Made by a program: the position numbers and the translations under genes
Notes under the pieces: model-generated
Database searches by the model: none
Seen by the model: the letters and a program-made list of their open reading frames with translations, nothing else
Told to the model about the DNA's origin: nothing
Source: DTJG01 sp964532995
Lineage (GTDB): Bacteria; Ratteibacteria; UBA8468; B48-G9; DTJG01
Direction: 5' to 3'
Length of the DNA: 61,066 nucleotides
Assembly: GCA_964532995.1 (NCBI GenBank)
Contig: CAZHJN010000005.1
Coordinates: 1-61,066 of the forward strand
Shown here: in pieces, positions 1 to 8,191 of the stretch
Position numbering within the stretch: the stretch's first letter is position 1
Layout: each line of letters begins with the position of its first letter

Positions 1-938
1 GAAGTAAATTTATTTAACTGACACGCAAGGTTAATTCCATAAATAAGATGGCCTGCTTCATTTGGATGAATTCCATCCACAAAATAATAACCGCTGTGAG
101 GTACAAGAGAAAGTCCATCAATAACAATACAACCTGTTCTCTCTGCCATCTCCTTAATGATTTTTCTCACATCCTGAAGCGAACCTGCCTGTTTTTTCTG
201 ATCTTCTCTTGCTGTCCATATGGGTGTAATAGCAAAAATTTTTGATTCCGGAAAGATTTTTTTCAGTTTTTCAAAATAAGATAAGACATTCTGCTTCATC
301 TGACGGATTGAAAAATCTTTATTCCAGTCATTAACGCCATAGGAAACAGTGATGATATCAGGAATAAACGGGAAATCTTCATCAAGGGTGTCAGCATCAA
401 AAATATGGCCGCCAACACCCTGATTTATAAAATCCGCCTTGAGAATCCTGGCAACCACCCAGGGATATGTGCAGATCGGACTGACAGAATCCATACCCTG
501 AGTTATTGAATCTCCCAGAAAAAGAATTTTGTTCTCCGGTTTTTTTAACGGTTTTCCAGTGGCCGAAAAACTTATGATTTCAACCTCAACAGAAACCGGT
601 AAATACAATCTTATTTCCCTTTCCTTTTCATCAGCAAACTGATAAAGGCTCAATTTTAACTGCTTGATCTCGGGCGTAAGATCCATTATTCTCATTGATT
701 TAACAACTGTTCCATCAACCTCCAGATCAAATCCCATATAATTTCTTGCCCTGCCCTTTATACCAAGTTCCATCTCTATGTTTTTTGATTTTGTTTTCAT
801 AGCAATGCAAACACCCGAAAGGCAGTTTGTGCGGATTCTGGTGGATTCTCCATACTTCTCGTAAGAAACTAACTGCTTTTCAGTAAAGCGAAAACCTTTT
901 TCACCAATTACTCCGTGCAAAAATTTACTGTCAATCAT
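1..938 (-). CDS. SGNH/GDSL-family hydrolase, probable carbohydrate esterase (3' end outside window)
   Basis: The reading frame begins with ATG at 938, after an AAGGAGAA ribosome site, and stays open to the left edge, so the C-terminus is missing. The N-terminal ~165 residues look like a beta-sandwich domain of the kind that precedes SGNH domains in some carbohydrate esterases. The SGNH domain follows, with block I GDSITQG (nucleophile Ser), a G-V-N-D block III and a block V D-G-I-H-P-N segment (Asp/His of the triad) close to the edge. No signal peptide is evident, so it probably acts in the cytoplasm. It diverges from another esterase gene, which suggests deacetylation of imported sugars. The substrate is unknown. 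Confidence 0.85.
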   Translation of the reverse strand, partial: MIDSKFLHGVIGEKGFRFTEKQLVSYEKYGESTRIRTNCLSGVCIAMKTKSKNIEMELGIKGRARNYMGFDLEVDGTVVKSMRIMDLTPEIKQLKLSLYQFADEKEREIRLYLPVSVEVEIISFSATGKPLKKPENKILFLGDSITQGMDSVSPICTYPWVVARILKADFINQGVGGHIFDADTLDEDFPFIPDIITVSYGVNDWNKDFSIRQMKQNVLSYFEKLKKIFPESKIFAITPIWTAREDQKKQAGSLQDVRKIIKEMAERTGCIVIDGLSLVPHSGYYFVDGIHPNEAGHLIYGINLACQLNKFT

Positions 939-974
939 ATTCTCCTTTCTTGATTGAATCTAACTGATTTTAAT

Positions 975-1002
975 ATTCTAATCATCTTACAGTATTTTTC
1001 AA
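975..1002 (-). promoter_or_regulatory. Sigma70-like promoter for the SGNH esterase
   Basis: On the minus strand TTGAAA (1002-997) is followed after 16 bases by TAGAAT (980-975), about 37 bases upstream of the ATG at 938. It sits back to back with a promoter of the same architecture at 1011-1038. Confidence 0.6.
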
Positions 1003-1010
1003 ATCACAGG

Positions 1011-1038
1011 TTGACACAGATACAAACTTGAATAGAAT
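1011..1038 (+). promoter_or_regulatory. Sigma70-like promoter for the tandem esterase
   Basis: TTGACA (1011-1016), a 16-base spacer and TAGAAT (1033-1038). The expected transcript starts near 1045, just before the ribosome site AAGGAGA at 1053-1059. This supports the ATG at 1064 over an in-frame upstream TTG at 1028, which lies inside the promoter. Confidence 0.65.
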
Positions 1039-1063
1039 AATATCAAAAGGTCAAGGAGAAACA

Positions 1064-2992
1064 ATGAACAAAACTCTCTGGCAGTATTATGTGGATAAAG
1101 CAGCAGAAATAACTGATAAAGCTCTTCAGGATATTAAAAATCTCAAACAGTGGCAGGAAGAAAAAAAGAAACTGTTAAATGAATTTTTCTTATCTGTTGG
1201 ACTTTCTGATCTTTCACAGGACGGTCCTTTATCAATCGAGATTGTTGGAGAAATCAAAAAACCCGGATTCACTGTCAGAAAAATTGTTTACCAGCTTTAT
1301 CCGGATTGCTACAGCAGCGGTCATCTGTATCTACCTGATCCTTTGCCTGAAAAAAAATTGCCCGCTGTTCTGTATGCCTGCGGTCATTCTGGTCTTGGAA
1401 CTTTCTGGTATCAAAAGCATGGAATTATGTGGGCTAAAAGAGGCTACGCCTGCCTTGTTTTCGATACAATCAGGCATAGTGAAAATAATGGAGACCATCA
1501 TGGGCTTTATACAGGAAAACGCCTTGACTGGATTTCACTCGGTTATATTTCAACAGGTAGCGAAATACTGAATTCAATACGCGCTCTTGATGTTCTGTGT
1601 AAAATGCCAGAGGTTGACACTGAAAGAATTGGAGCAACAGGTATTTCCGGTGGCGGTGCTCACAGCCATTTTCTTGCTATTGCTGATGAAAGGATAAAGG
1701 CTGTTGCTTCCTCCTGCGGAATAAGTGTGATCAAATGGGCGATTGGAAAAAGAACCATGTTTCAGCATTGCGATTGCATGTATACACTTGGAAATTTTCA
1801 AAGGGATATAAGTGAATTTTCAGCTTTGATCGCTCCAAGACCAATACTTTTCTGTTTTGCTTCACAGGATAATCTTTTTCTGAAAGATGAATACTTAACA
1901 GTCCATAATAAGGTTAAAAGGATTTACAGTTTGTATGGATGCGAGGAAAAATGCGAACTCTTTGAGTATCCGGGCCCGCACGCTTATTCAGAAGAGTCTA
2001 TTAAAAAGATAAACGACTGGTTTGATAGATATATCGCGGGAGAAAAACATCCTGATATTGGTCTGAACAATGAGATTATCCCTGAACCAGAACTTTCCAT
2101 TTTTAATGGTAAACCGCCTCAGCCAAACAGATTAAATCTGCTTCCGGAATTGCTTACAATTCAAAAGACAAGATATTTACCGACAAGCAGCCAGCAATGG
2201 GAAATCATACGCTCTGAAGCAGTAAAAGATCTGAAAAAAAATGTATTTCACTGGCTTGAAAGATGCAATGAAAAACTCGAGATAAGAAACGTCTCTGACT
2301 GGATAGTAGAAGGAGGAAATTTTTCCAGATATCAGGGCAATGTTGCAGGAATGGAATGTTATATTGAACGTTTTTCTCCAAAAAATCCATCAAAAAAAAC
2401 AATTATTGCAATCGGTGATTATACACAGGATACCGGTAGCCTGAGGGAAAAAATAGCTGGATCCTGTGAAAACTGTAATCTGGTGCTTGTTGAATTACGC
2501 GGTTGCGGAAGAAATGCCGCATGCATGGAACAGGGGAACTATTGCCTTTACAGAGCAGGCGCTCTCACCGGTATAACGCCTGTAATGATGTGGATGAACG
2601 ATCTTAAATATATTGTGGAATATTTCAGAAGCCTTCCTGATTGTAGAAATACCAGAATCATACTTTTCGGAACAGGTGAGGCTTCTGGAGCCTGTCTTTA
2701 CTATTCAATTTTTGATGAGCAGATTGATGCTGTTATTCTTGAAAATCCGCCGGATACTCACGCGAAAGGCTGCTATATACCTGGGATAATGAAGGAGATT
2801 GACATTACTGAAAGTTCGGGTTTGATTGCTCCAAGGATTTTTGCCGTTGTTTATTCGGGTCTACCCTTCTGGGTTTTAAAAAAACACTGGGGAATAAGGG
2901 TGTATGAAAGATTGAAAATTGAAGAAAACTATATTATGGTTAACAGTACCCATGAAGCAATCAAGAGAACCATGAGTAAGGTCCAGCCATAG
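1064..2992 (+). CDS. Alpha/beta hydrolase, acetyl-xylan-esterase-like, with a second degenerate hydrolase half
   Basis: The 642-residue protein starts at ATG 1064, because AAGGAGA lies 4 bases upstream. The N-terminal half (roughly residues 85-345) is an alpha/beta hydrolase of the AXE1/dienelactone-hydrolase type: nucleophile elbow G-I-S-G-G-G with Ser near residue 195, a later Asp in S-Q-D-N and a His in G-P-H-A-Y. The C-terminal half (about 430-640) again looks like an alpha/beta hydrolase core, but its elbow reads G-T-G-E-A-S-G, so the usual Ser is lost and the half is probably structural or substrate-binding. No signal peptide is visible. A role in removing acyl groups from sugars is inferred. 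Confidence 0.75.
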   Translation: MNKTLWQYYVDKAAEITDKALQDIKNLKQWQEEKKKLLNEFFLSVGLSDLSQDGPLSIEIVGEIKKPGFTVRKIVYQLYPDCYSSGHLYLPDPLPEKKLPAVLYACGHSGLGTFWYQKHGIMWAKRGYACLVFDTIRHSENNGDHHGLYTGKRLDWISLGYISTGSEILNSIRALDVLCKMPEVDTERIGATGISGGGAHSHFLAIADERIKAVASSCGISVIKWAIGKRTMFQHCDCMYTLGNFQRDISEFSALIAPRPILFCFASQDNLFLKDEYLTVHNKVKRIYSLYGCEEKCELFEYPGPHAYSEESIKKINDWFDRYIAGEKHPDIGLNNEIIPEPELSIFNGKPPQPNRLNLLPELLTIQKTRYLPTSSQQWEIIRSEAVKDLKKNVFHWLERCNEKLEIRNVSDWIVEGGNFSRYQGNVAGMECYIERFSPKNPSKKTIIAIGDYTQDTGSLREKIAGSCENCNLVLVELRGCGRNAACMEQGNYCLYRAGALTGITPVMMWMNDLKYIVEYFRSLPDCRNTRIILFGTGEASGACLYYSIFDEQIDAVILENPPDTHAKGCYIPGIMKEIDITESSGLIAPRIFAVVYSGLPFWVLKKHWGIRVYERLKIEENYIMVNSTHEAIKRTMSKVQP

Positions 2993-2995
2993 CAG

Positions 2996-3094
2996 TCATC
3001 TTCTGTTCTTGATTGTTCTCCAGAGGCAGAAAACAAGAAGCGAGGTAGCAAAACCCCATGTCAATATCATGAGGACCCAACCTGTTGGTTTCAT
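2996..3094 (-). CDS. 32-residue single-span membrane peptide, candidate NSS transporter small subunit (MetS-like)
   Basis: This short frame (ATG 3094, TGA 2996-2998) overlaps the stop of the DUF2752 gene as ATGA and has AAAGGACTGG upstream. It encodes MKPTGWVLMILTWGF..., one hydrophobic helix of about 20 residues followed by a basic tail (R-T-I-K-N-R-R). The layout T-G-W-(hydrophobic)-M-I-L, then a helix and a basic end, resembles the ~30-residue MetS-type small subunits found beside bacterial neurotransmitter:sodium symporters. A LeuT-type symporter is encoded three genes upstream in the same run. The frame and overlap are seen directly; family and partnership are inferred. Confidence 0.65.
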   Translation of the reverse strand: MKPTGWVLMILTWGFATSLLVFCLWRTIKNRR

Positions 3095-3420
3095 GATTTT
3101 ACCAGTCCTTTCTTAATCAGTTTTATCAGATCTTTAATGATAGTTCCTGCAATAACCGGAATAATGATAATAACATTCAGATTATAACTGAAAGCATCAT
3201 AAAACCTACCATGTAAAAAAGCACTTAAAGCCCTCATTGTTCCTTTTGCAGGGCAGTATCCAAAAATTTTTTCCCACAAACAGATATTCGGAAGGTTAAA
3301 AGACGCCAGGTCAACAAAAGATAAAAATAAGATCCCTGCAAAAATCACAACAAGCCTTGCCTCGCAACTGGCAAGAGATACAAACTGCTCAATCTTATTT
3401 TTTAACAAGGGGCCTTCCAT
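3091..3420 (-). CDS. DUF2752-family small membrane protein
   Basis: A 109-residue protein with two hydrophobic segments (about 22-42 and 82-98). Between them is the DUF2752 hallmark: C-P-A-K-G-T-M-R-A followed by L-H-G-R and a Y-N-L-N-V segment. The start overlaps the preceding TM2-domain gene by 26 bases and has AAGGA upstream; the stop overlaps the next small gene as ATGA. Family members are often predicted membrane proteins of unknown function found near TM2-domain proteins. Its place behind a LeuT-type transporter suggests a membrane accessory role, but no function can be assigned. Confidence 0.75.
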   Translation of the reverse strand: MEGPLLKNKIEQFVSLASCEARLVVIFAGILFLSFVDLASFNLPNICLWEKIFGYCPAKGTMRALSAFLHGRFYDAFSYNLNVIIIIPVIAGTIIKDLIKLIKKGLVKS

Positions 3421-3763
3421 TTGCGTCCTTCATTTTATTGGTAACTATCAGAATTAAATCAATCAGATACCAGACTCCGCAACCACCAAGAGTCAGAAGT
3501 TTCAAAATTCCAAGACCAATATAACCAAGGTAAAACCTGTCGATTCCCAGACCACCGACAAGTGCTGAAAGTAAAACAGCAACAAGCCAGTCTTTTCCTT
3601 CTCCATCAAGTTTTACTCCGCATTTTACACAAACCTGCGCATCAGGATTTGTGGGGGAACCACAATTTCTACAAAATTTATTCCCCTTTCCTGCTCCAAC
3701 TCCGCAGGCAACGCATACATCTGCCTTATCTGAAAGTTCTTTACCACAGTTTCTGCAGTACAT
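3395..3763 (-). CDS. Double zinc-ribbon TM2-domain membrane protein
   Basis: The 122-residue protein starts at ATG 3763, two bases after the transporter stop, with AGGGGG upstream; an in-frame extension to 3808 would run into the transporter gene. Two zinc ribbons lead, each C-x2-C...C-x2-C (about residues 3-20 and 31-48). A TM2 domain follows: two membrane helices around the G-I-D-R-F-Y-L-G turn typical of the family. TM2 proteins are small integral membrane proteins of poorly defined function. The ribbons probably face the cytoplasm. It lies in one overlapping run with the LeuT-type, DUF2752 and small-subunit-like genes. Confidence 0.85.
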   Translation of the reverse strand: MYCRNCGKELSDKADVCVACGVGAGKGNKFCRNCGSPTNPDAQVCVKCGVKLDGEGKDWLVAVLLSALVGGLGIDRFYLGYIGLGILKLLTLGGCGVWYLIDLILIVTNKMKDANGRPLVKK

Positions 3764-3764
3764 A

Positions 3765-5321
3765 TCAGACCCCCTTTTTCCCTTTTCTCTTCCATGCAAT
3801 ATGAACAAGCCAGGCTATTGAAACAAATAGAGCAAAAAGTACAAAACGCGTAAAGATTATATATGGCAGTATCTCAGAGGGCACATTTTTCATCATAATA
3901 ACATCCTTTGCCTCTCTAATAAACCATGAAACAAGAATAACAATGAGAAAAAGCGGAGTAATGTACCTGATGATGAACCTGTAAAAATGTGGAAGTTTTA
4001 AATCACTGCCCGCATGCATCTCATCCCATGCTCTGTCTATTCCAAAAACCCATGAAAAAAGAATTGCCTCTATTGTCCCAAAAAGAACAAGAGCAAAGGT
4101 TCCTCCCCAGAAATCAAACTCATCAAGAAAACCTTTCCCAAGAAGGAAAACTGTCATATTGCAAAGAACAAAAGTAACACATCCAAAAATCACAACAGCC
4201 TTTTTTCTATCAATGTTGAATTCATCTTCAAGAAATGCAATTGCCGGCTGTGCAAGAGAAATTGACGAGGTAACTCCTGCAATAAACAGAAGAGCAAACC
4301 AGAAAAAACCAAAGATTGCGCCATACGGAATATGATTCAGGGCAAGAGGCATAGCCACAAAACCAAGATTGAATGCTCCGCTTTCTGCAACAGTTTTTAT
4401 TCCCTGCGGACCAAAAAACAAAAACGCTGAGGTAACAGCAATACTCCCACCCAGAACAACCTCAACCCATTCATTTGTTGCAGCCGCTGTAAGGCCCGAT
4501 AGAATAACATCATCGGTTTTCTTCAGATAACTTGCGTAGGTAAGTATCACTCCTATCCCAACACTCAGTGTGAAAAAAATCTGTCCTGCTGCAGCAAGCC
4601 AGACTTTCGCATCAAGCAAACTTGAAAAGTCAGGATTCCACAAAAATCCAAGCCCCATCAACGGGGTCCAGTCAGGATGTTCTGGATACATTGACTGCAG
4701 GGTGAGAACCCTTATCATCAGCACAATGCCGAGAATGAAAAGAACCGGCAGCCCATACTTGCATACCTTTTCAATGCCTTTTCGGATTCCTCCTGCAACA
4801 GTCAATAGGTTGATTGCAAATGTCAGGATGAAAAATGTATAGGCAGGAACCATTGAAGAAAAAAACTGGTTTTTTTCTATGCCCTGATAACCCTTAAGAA
4901 ATGCTACCATTAATGACTGATCCTGACAGGCAGAAAGTTTTCCTGTGAGAGAAAAGAAGCTGTAACCCAGAAGCCAGGACTCAATGTATGTGTAATATGT
5001 AAAAATTGCGATTGGACCGAATATTCCTATGACACCAAAATATTTTATGAATCTATTTTTGTTTGCGATGTTATGAAACATTCCGGGCGCAGTACCATGA
5101 CCGAATCTTCCACCAAACCTGCCAAGAGTCCACTCAATCCACATGAGAGGTATACCAAGCAGGATAAAAGAAACAAGATAAGGGATGATAAATGCGCCAC
5201 CACCGTTTTTAACCGCCTGAACAGGAAATCGCAGGAAATTGCCAAGTCCTATGGCACTTCCTGCAACAGCAAGAATCACGCCTATCCTTGAACCCCATCT
5301 TTCTCTCTGATTTCCAGCCAT
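3765..5321 (-). CDS. LeuT-type sodium-coupled amino acid transporter (NSS family)
   Basis: The 518-residue polytopic protein matches Aquifex LeuT over its length; the ATG at 5321 aligns with the LeuT N-terminus, so the longer frame from 5384 is rejected. Visible LeuT landmarks are G-L-G-N-F-L-R-F-P in the broken helix 1, Y-I-E-S-W in helix 3, F-F-T-L-S in helix 6, the helix 7 Asn in A-A-T-N-E and T-S-S in helix 8. Sodium-site residues equivalent to N27, T254, N286, T354 and S355 are kept, so sodium coupling is expected. Two pocket residues differ: LeuT F259 is Ile and I359 is Leu here. The gene sits between DUF362 and zinc-ribbon/TM2 genes with 1-2 base gaps. Confidence 0.93.
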   Translation of the reverse strand: MAGNQRERWGSRIGVILAVAGSAIGLGNFLRFPVQAVKNGGGAFIIPYLVSFILLGIPLMWIEWTLGRFGGRFGHGTAPGMFHNIANKNRFIKYFGVIGIFGPIAIFTYYTYIESWLLGYSFFSLTGKLSACQDQSLMVAFLKGYQGIEKNQFFSSMVPAYTFFILTFAINLLTVAGGIRKGIEKVCKYGLPVLFILGIVLMIRVLTLQSMYPEHPDWTPLMGLGFLWNPDFSSLLDAKVWLAAAGQIFFTLSVGIGVILTYASYLKKTDDVILSGLTAAATNEWVEVVLGGSIAVTSAFLFFGPQGIKTVAESGAFNLGFVAMPLALNHIPYGAIFGFFWFALLFIAGVTSSISLAQPAIAFLEDEFNIDRKKAVVIFGCVTFVLCNMTVFLLGKGFLDEFDFWGGTFALVLFGTIEAILFSWVFGIDRAWDEMHAGSDLKLPHFYRFIIRYITPLFLIVILVSWFIREAKDVIMMKNVPSEILPYIIFTRFVLFALFVSIAWLVHIAWKRKGKKGV

Positions 5322-5323
5322 TT

Positions 5324-6427
5324 TTAAGGTAGAATAATTTTTGCCAGCAAACTTTTTTTCACCTTTATTGCCCTGTGAGGGCAAATCTCAAAACAGCATA
5401 AACAATTTATACACTTTTTCCTGTCAATTTTCAAGTCAGTTGAGATTGCCTTCACAGGACAGATTCTGTAGCATTCCATACATTTTACACACAGAGCATG
5501 TTTTATCACGGGAACTATATTCAGCTGGTCTGCAAGTTTTTTCAATGGCTTTGAAAACACAGGCATACCCTGCATTTTGAAGATGATTGATGAAGATGGT
5601 GCCTGAAAATCTTTTATTATCTCAGGATTATCTCCGACAACCTTTATTTCAGGGATTCCGTACAGTCTTTCGTAGATTTTCAAAAATGGAACCTGAGTTA
5701 TCTTCAATCCAGAGCTTATAGCACAGAAAAAATCAACACATACTGCATTTTTTCCGGCAATAAGATAGCCAAAATGTCTTTTTCTTCCTGAGGCCGGACC
5801 ATTTCCATCCATTATTTCAACAGCATCAACAAGATTAAAAATAATTCTGTCCTGCAATAATCTGTACAGTTCAACAATGAATTGATTGAAAAGTTCTGGT
5901 TCAGGAAACTCTGTATGAAGAAGTCCTTTCGGATATCCGGGGATGAGACCATAAAGATTTTTCACACACAGAGTAAGAACAGTGATATTGTGGGTCTTGA
6001 ATTTCGGAAGATTGAAAATTTTTTTGCTCAGAGCAAAATCTGAAACTGGGAAAGAAATGTTTCTGCCTGCGATTTTGAGATTGAAAATTGTGCTTTTGCC
6101 TTCAATCTTAACAAGCTTTGCACCTGTTCTGGTAGCAACTTCTTTATAACCGCATGCTTCCCAGCACAGTTCAACTGACCTCTGTGTGCTGGCAGGACTG
6201 TCACCGATATAGACGGGTTCTGGCAGAATTTCTGATAGAACTTCTAAAATTGCAGGGTGTGTTGTTACCGCCTGCTCTGGCAGTCTGGCTGAAAGCATAT
6301 TGGGTTTCAGCAGAACTCCAGAAGGAAAATCAGGATCAAGAAGATCAAAAATCTTCTCAATTGCAGCCCTGACAGTCTTAATATCATAATCAGGACATTT
6401 TACTATTGCGATTTTTTCCTCTGACAT
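5324..6427 (-). CDS. DUF362 domain protein with C-terminal 2[4Fe-4S] ferredoxin
   Basis: The 367-residue protein carries a DUF362 domain (about 1-300; K-P-N-M near residue 42, G-D-S-P near 95, the N-L-P-K-F-K-T-H segment near 150). A bacterial ferredoxin domain follows (about 310-360) with two C-x2-C-x2-C-x3-C-P clusters, read as C-V-K-C-M-E-C and C-I-N-C-L-C-C. DUF362 proteins are redox proteins of uncertain substrate. No signal peptide is present. The next gene, the LeuT-type transporter, starts 2 bases after the stop, so the two are probably co-transcribed. A link to the transported amino acid is speculation. Confidence 0.85.
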   Translation of the reverse strand: MSEEKIAIVKCPDYDIKTVRAAIEKIFDLLDPDFPSGVLLKPNMLSARLPEQAVTTHPAILEVLSEILPEPVYIGDSPASTQRSVELCWEACGYKEVATRTGAKLVKIEGKSTIFNLKIAGRNISFPVSDFALSKKIFNLPKFKTHNITVLTLCVKNLYGLIPGYPKGLLHTEFPEPELFNQFIVELYRLLQDRIIFNLVDAVEIMDGNGPASGRKRHFGYLIAGKNAVCVDFFCAISSGLKITQVPFLKIYERLYGIPEIKVVGDNPEIIKDFQAPSSSIIFKMQGMPVFSKPLKKLADQLNIVPVIKHALCVKCMECYRICPVKAISTDLKIDRKKCINCLCCFEICPHRAIKVKKSLLAKIILP

Positions 6428-6435
6428 CCGAAAAA

Positions 6436-8025
6436 TTATCCCTGTTTTAAAATGTTAACACTTTTAAGATATGGACTTTTCGCTTTATCATCTGTTGTGA
6501 GAATTGCCCTGTACTGAAAAAAGGTTTTTTCTGAAAGTTTGAAAGTCTCTCCAGGCTTTTCAAAAAAGGTTTTTGCGCTTCTGTCAGGTCCGACAAATTC
6601 GGCATTATAAAGAGACTCTCTGGTTGCACCGGTGCGTATCTGAAATTTCACAGTTGTTCCTGGCGGAGTTTTTGATTCCCAGTAAATACTGTAGGTTCCT
6701 GGCGAGGAAATTGTATAAATCGGAGATTCCACAGATCCCTCTCTTGCAACAGGAAGTACCAGAACAAAACCTTCTGGATGTGTTCCGATATAAACACGAC
6801 CCCTGCATACACAGATAGAAGTAGGCAGGTGGCTCGTCTGAAACATCCTGATTTTTGTAGCCCATAACTTTTTTGTATCAATATCCAGAAGGTCTCTACC
6901 TGCCGCCGCGTCCTTCATCAAAACATCATTCGGAATAATTGTAATATCTCCCCAGAACAATGGTCGGTTTGAACCGTATTTCAAGGCAGGATAATTATGG
7001 ATTCCAGCAGGACCAAGATTGATATAACCGTCTCTCAAAGTATAATGAGCGAACACCCAGTAATCTTCCATTTTACATATTCCTCGGATATAACCCCAGT
7101 TAAAGATTAAAGACCTCCATGTTCTTTTTCCGTCATAATAACAGAGGCCAAAAGGTGTTCCCATCAGTAAAAGGTCCTTATCGCAGGCATACTCAAGAAC
7201 ATAAAGGAATCCGGCATTACCGTTGTTGAGAAATCTCCATATCTTTCCATCAAAGATAACAAGATCTCCTCGTGCATTCAATACAAGTTGATCCTTAAAC
7301 ACAGTAATAAGCCCGATATCCTGTCCTGTGGTTGGTCCGCGGTATTCTTCCCTCCAGACAATACCATTGTCTGATGAACTGACAACTCTTCCATAGATAG
7401 GAACCCTTCCGCCGGTCAGGGAAACACCGCTGGGCGGCTGATCAAAGATATCTGCTGAAAGATATATTTTCCCTCTGTATACTGCAATTGAGTATGTATG
7501 AACGGCCCTGGGCACAGTTCGTCTTTCAATCCATGTGCTGCCGTCATGAATATAAATATTACCGAGATCCCAGCCACCATCGTTTGCATCGTATCCTGGA
7601 ATGTATAGGATGTTATTATAAACCTCAAACCTGACCAGACCCTGTTCATTCACCTGAAATGCTTTTTCCCATGTATGCTGTTCAACATTATAAACAAATA
7701 CTGAACCTGTATCTGTAAATCCTGGTGCAGTGCATGAGCCAATATAAAGCTTACCTTTATATTCCCTCATACAGGTAATTGTTTCATCTTCAGTGGGATC
7801 AAAAGCAAAAACAGGAGGTTCTGTAAATTGCGTTTTCAGTAAGATTTCAGAATCGTTCGCCCTGATATTATTGAACTTAAATGATGGGTCGTTCCAGTCT
7901 TTTGTCTCAACAACCTTCAGAATGTCTCCTGATTTGCCATCATTTACTTCAGCAATTGAAACATCATAACAGCAGAAAAAAACAAATACTGTAATTATTG
8001 CGATAACAGATCTTGGATAAACCAT
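6436..8025 (-). CDS. Secreted beta-propeller protein, function unknown
   Basis: The 529-residue protein starts at ATG 8025 behind a strong AGGAGGGG site. An N-terminal signal peptide (basic start, hydrophobic core about 6-20, cleavage probably after S-I-A) predicts export. Repeated strands with G-K-L-Y-I-G, G-K-I-Y-L-S, W-R-S-L and similar motifs, spaced about 40-50 residues apart, suggest a kelch-like or Asp-box-like propeller. The last ~90 residues form a separate beta-sandwich (V-K-F-Q-I-R ... Q-Y-R-A-I-L) often seen after such propellers. I cannot name an enzyme activity. It lies 8 bases upstream of the DUF362 gene and is probably the first gene of that transcript. Confidence 0.75.
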   Translation of the reverse strand: MVYPRSVIAIITVFVFFCCYDVSIAEVNDGKSGDILKVVETKDWNDPSFKFNNIRANDSEILLKTQFTEPPVFAFDPTEDETITCMREYKGKLYIGSCTAPGFTDTGSVFVYNVEQHTWEKAFQVNEQGLVRFEVYNNILYIPGYDANDGGWDLGNIYIHDGSTWIERRTVPRAVHTYSIAVYRGKIYLSADIFDQPPSGVSLTGGRVPIYGRVVSSSDNGIVWREEYRGPTTGQDIGLITVFKDQLVLNARGDLVIFDGKIWRFLNNGNAGFLYVLEYACDKDLLLMGTPFGLCYYDGKRTWRSLIFNWGYIRGICKMEDYWVFAHYTLRDGYINLGPAGIHNYPALKYGSNRPLFWGDITIIPNDVLMKDAAAGRDLLDIDTKKLWATKIRMFQTSHLPTSICVCRGRVYIGTHPEGFVLVLPVAREGSVESPIYTISSPGTYSIYWESKTPPGTTVKFQIRTGATRESLYNAEFVGPDRSAKTFFEKPGETFKLSEKTFFQYRAILTTDDKAKSPYLKSVNILKQG

Positions 8026-8090
8026 TTTCCCCTCCTTTCACAAACATGAAGAGATGATTTCAGAACCGGAAGATTTGATTTTCACTCATA

Positions 8091-8099
8091 ATTATATCA
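8091..8099 (-). promoter_or_regulatory. Extended -10 promoter for the propeller gene
   Basis: On the minus strand TGATATAAT (8099-8091) is a perfect extended -10 element about 65 bases before the ATG at 8025. No good -35 is present, which is usual for this promoter type. Confidence 0.5.
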
Positions 8100-8166
8100 T
8101 CTATAAACTTGCTACCGAAAACAAGCGTCAAAAAGATGAAAAACAGATGAAACAGAAACCTGATTG

Positions 8167-8175
8167 TGCTATACT
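8167..8175 (+). promoter_or_regulatory. Extended -10 promoter for the DUF1549 operon
   Basis: TGCTATACT (8167-8175) fits an extended -10. Transcription would start near 8182, directly before AGGAGG at 8183-8188 and the GTG at 8192. The leader would be very short, and this argues against the upstream in-frame ATG at 8054. Confidence 0.5.
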
Positions 8176-8191
8176 TGTGTACAGGAGGCTT

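Noticed and set aside
48..245. Small plus-strand frame at the left edge
   Set aside because: It lies inside the minus-strand SGNH hydrolase, which keeps its catalytic motifs across the region.
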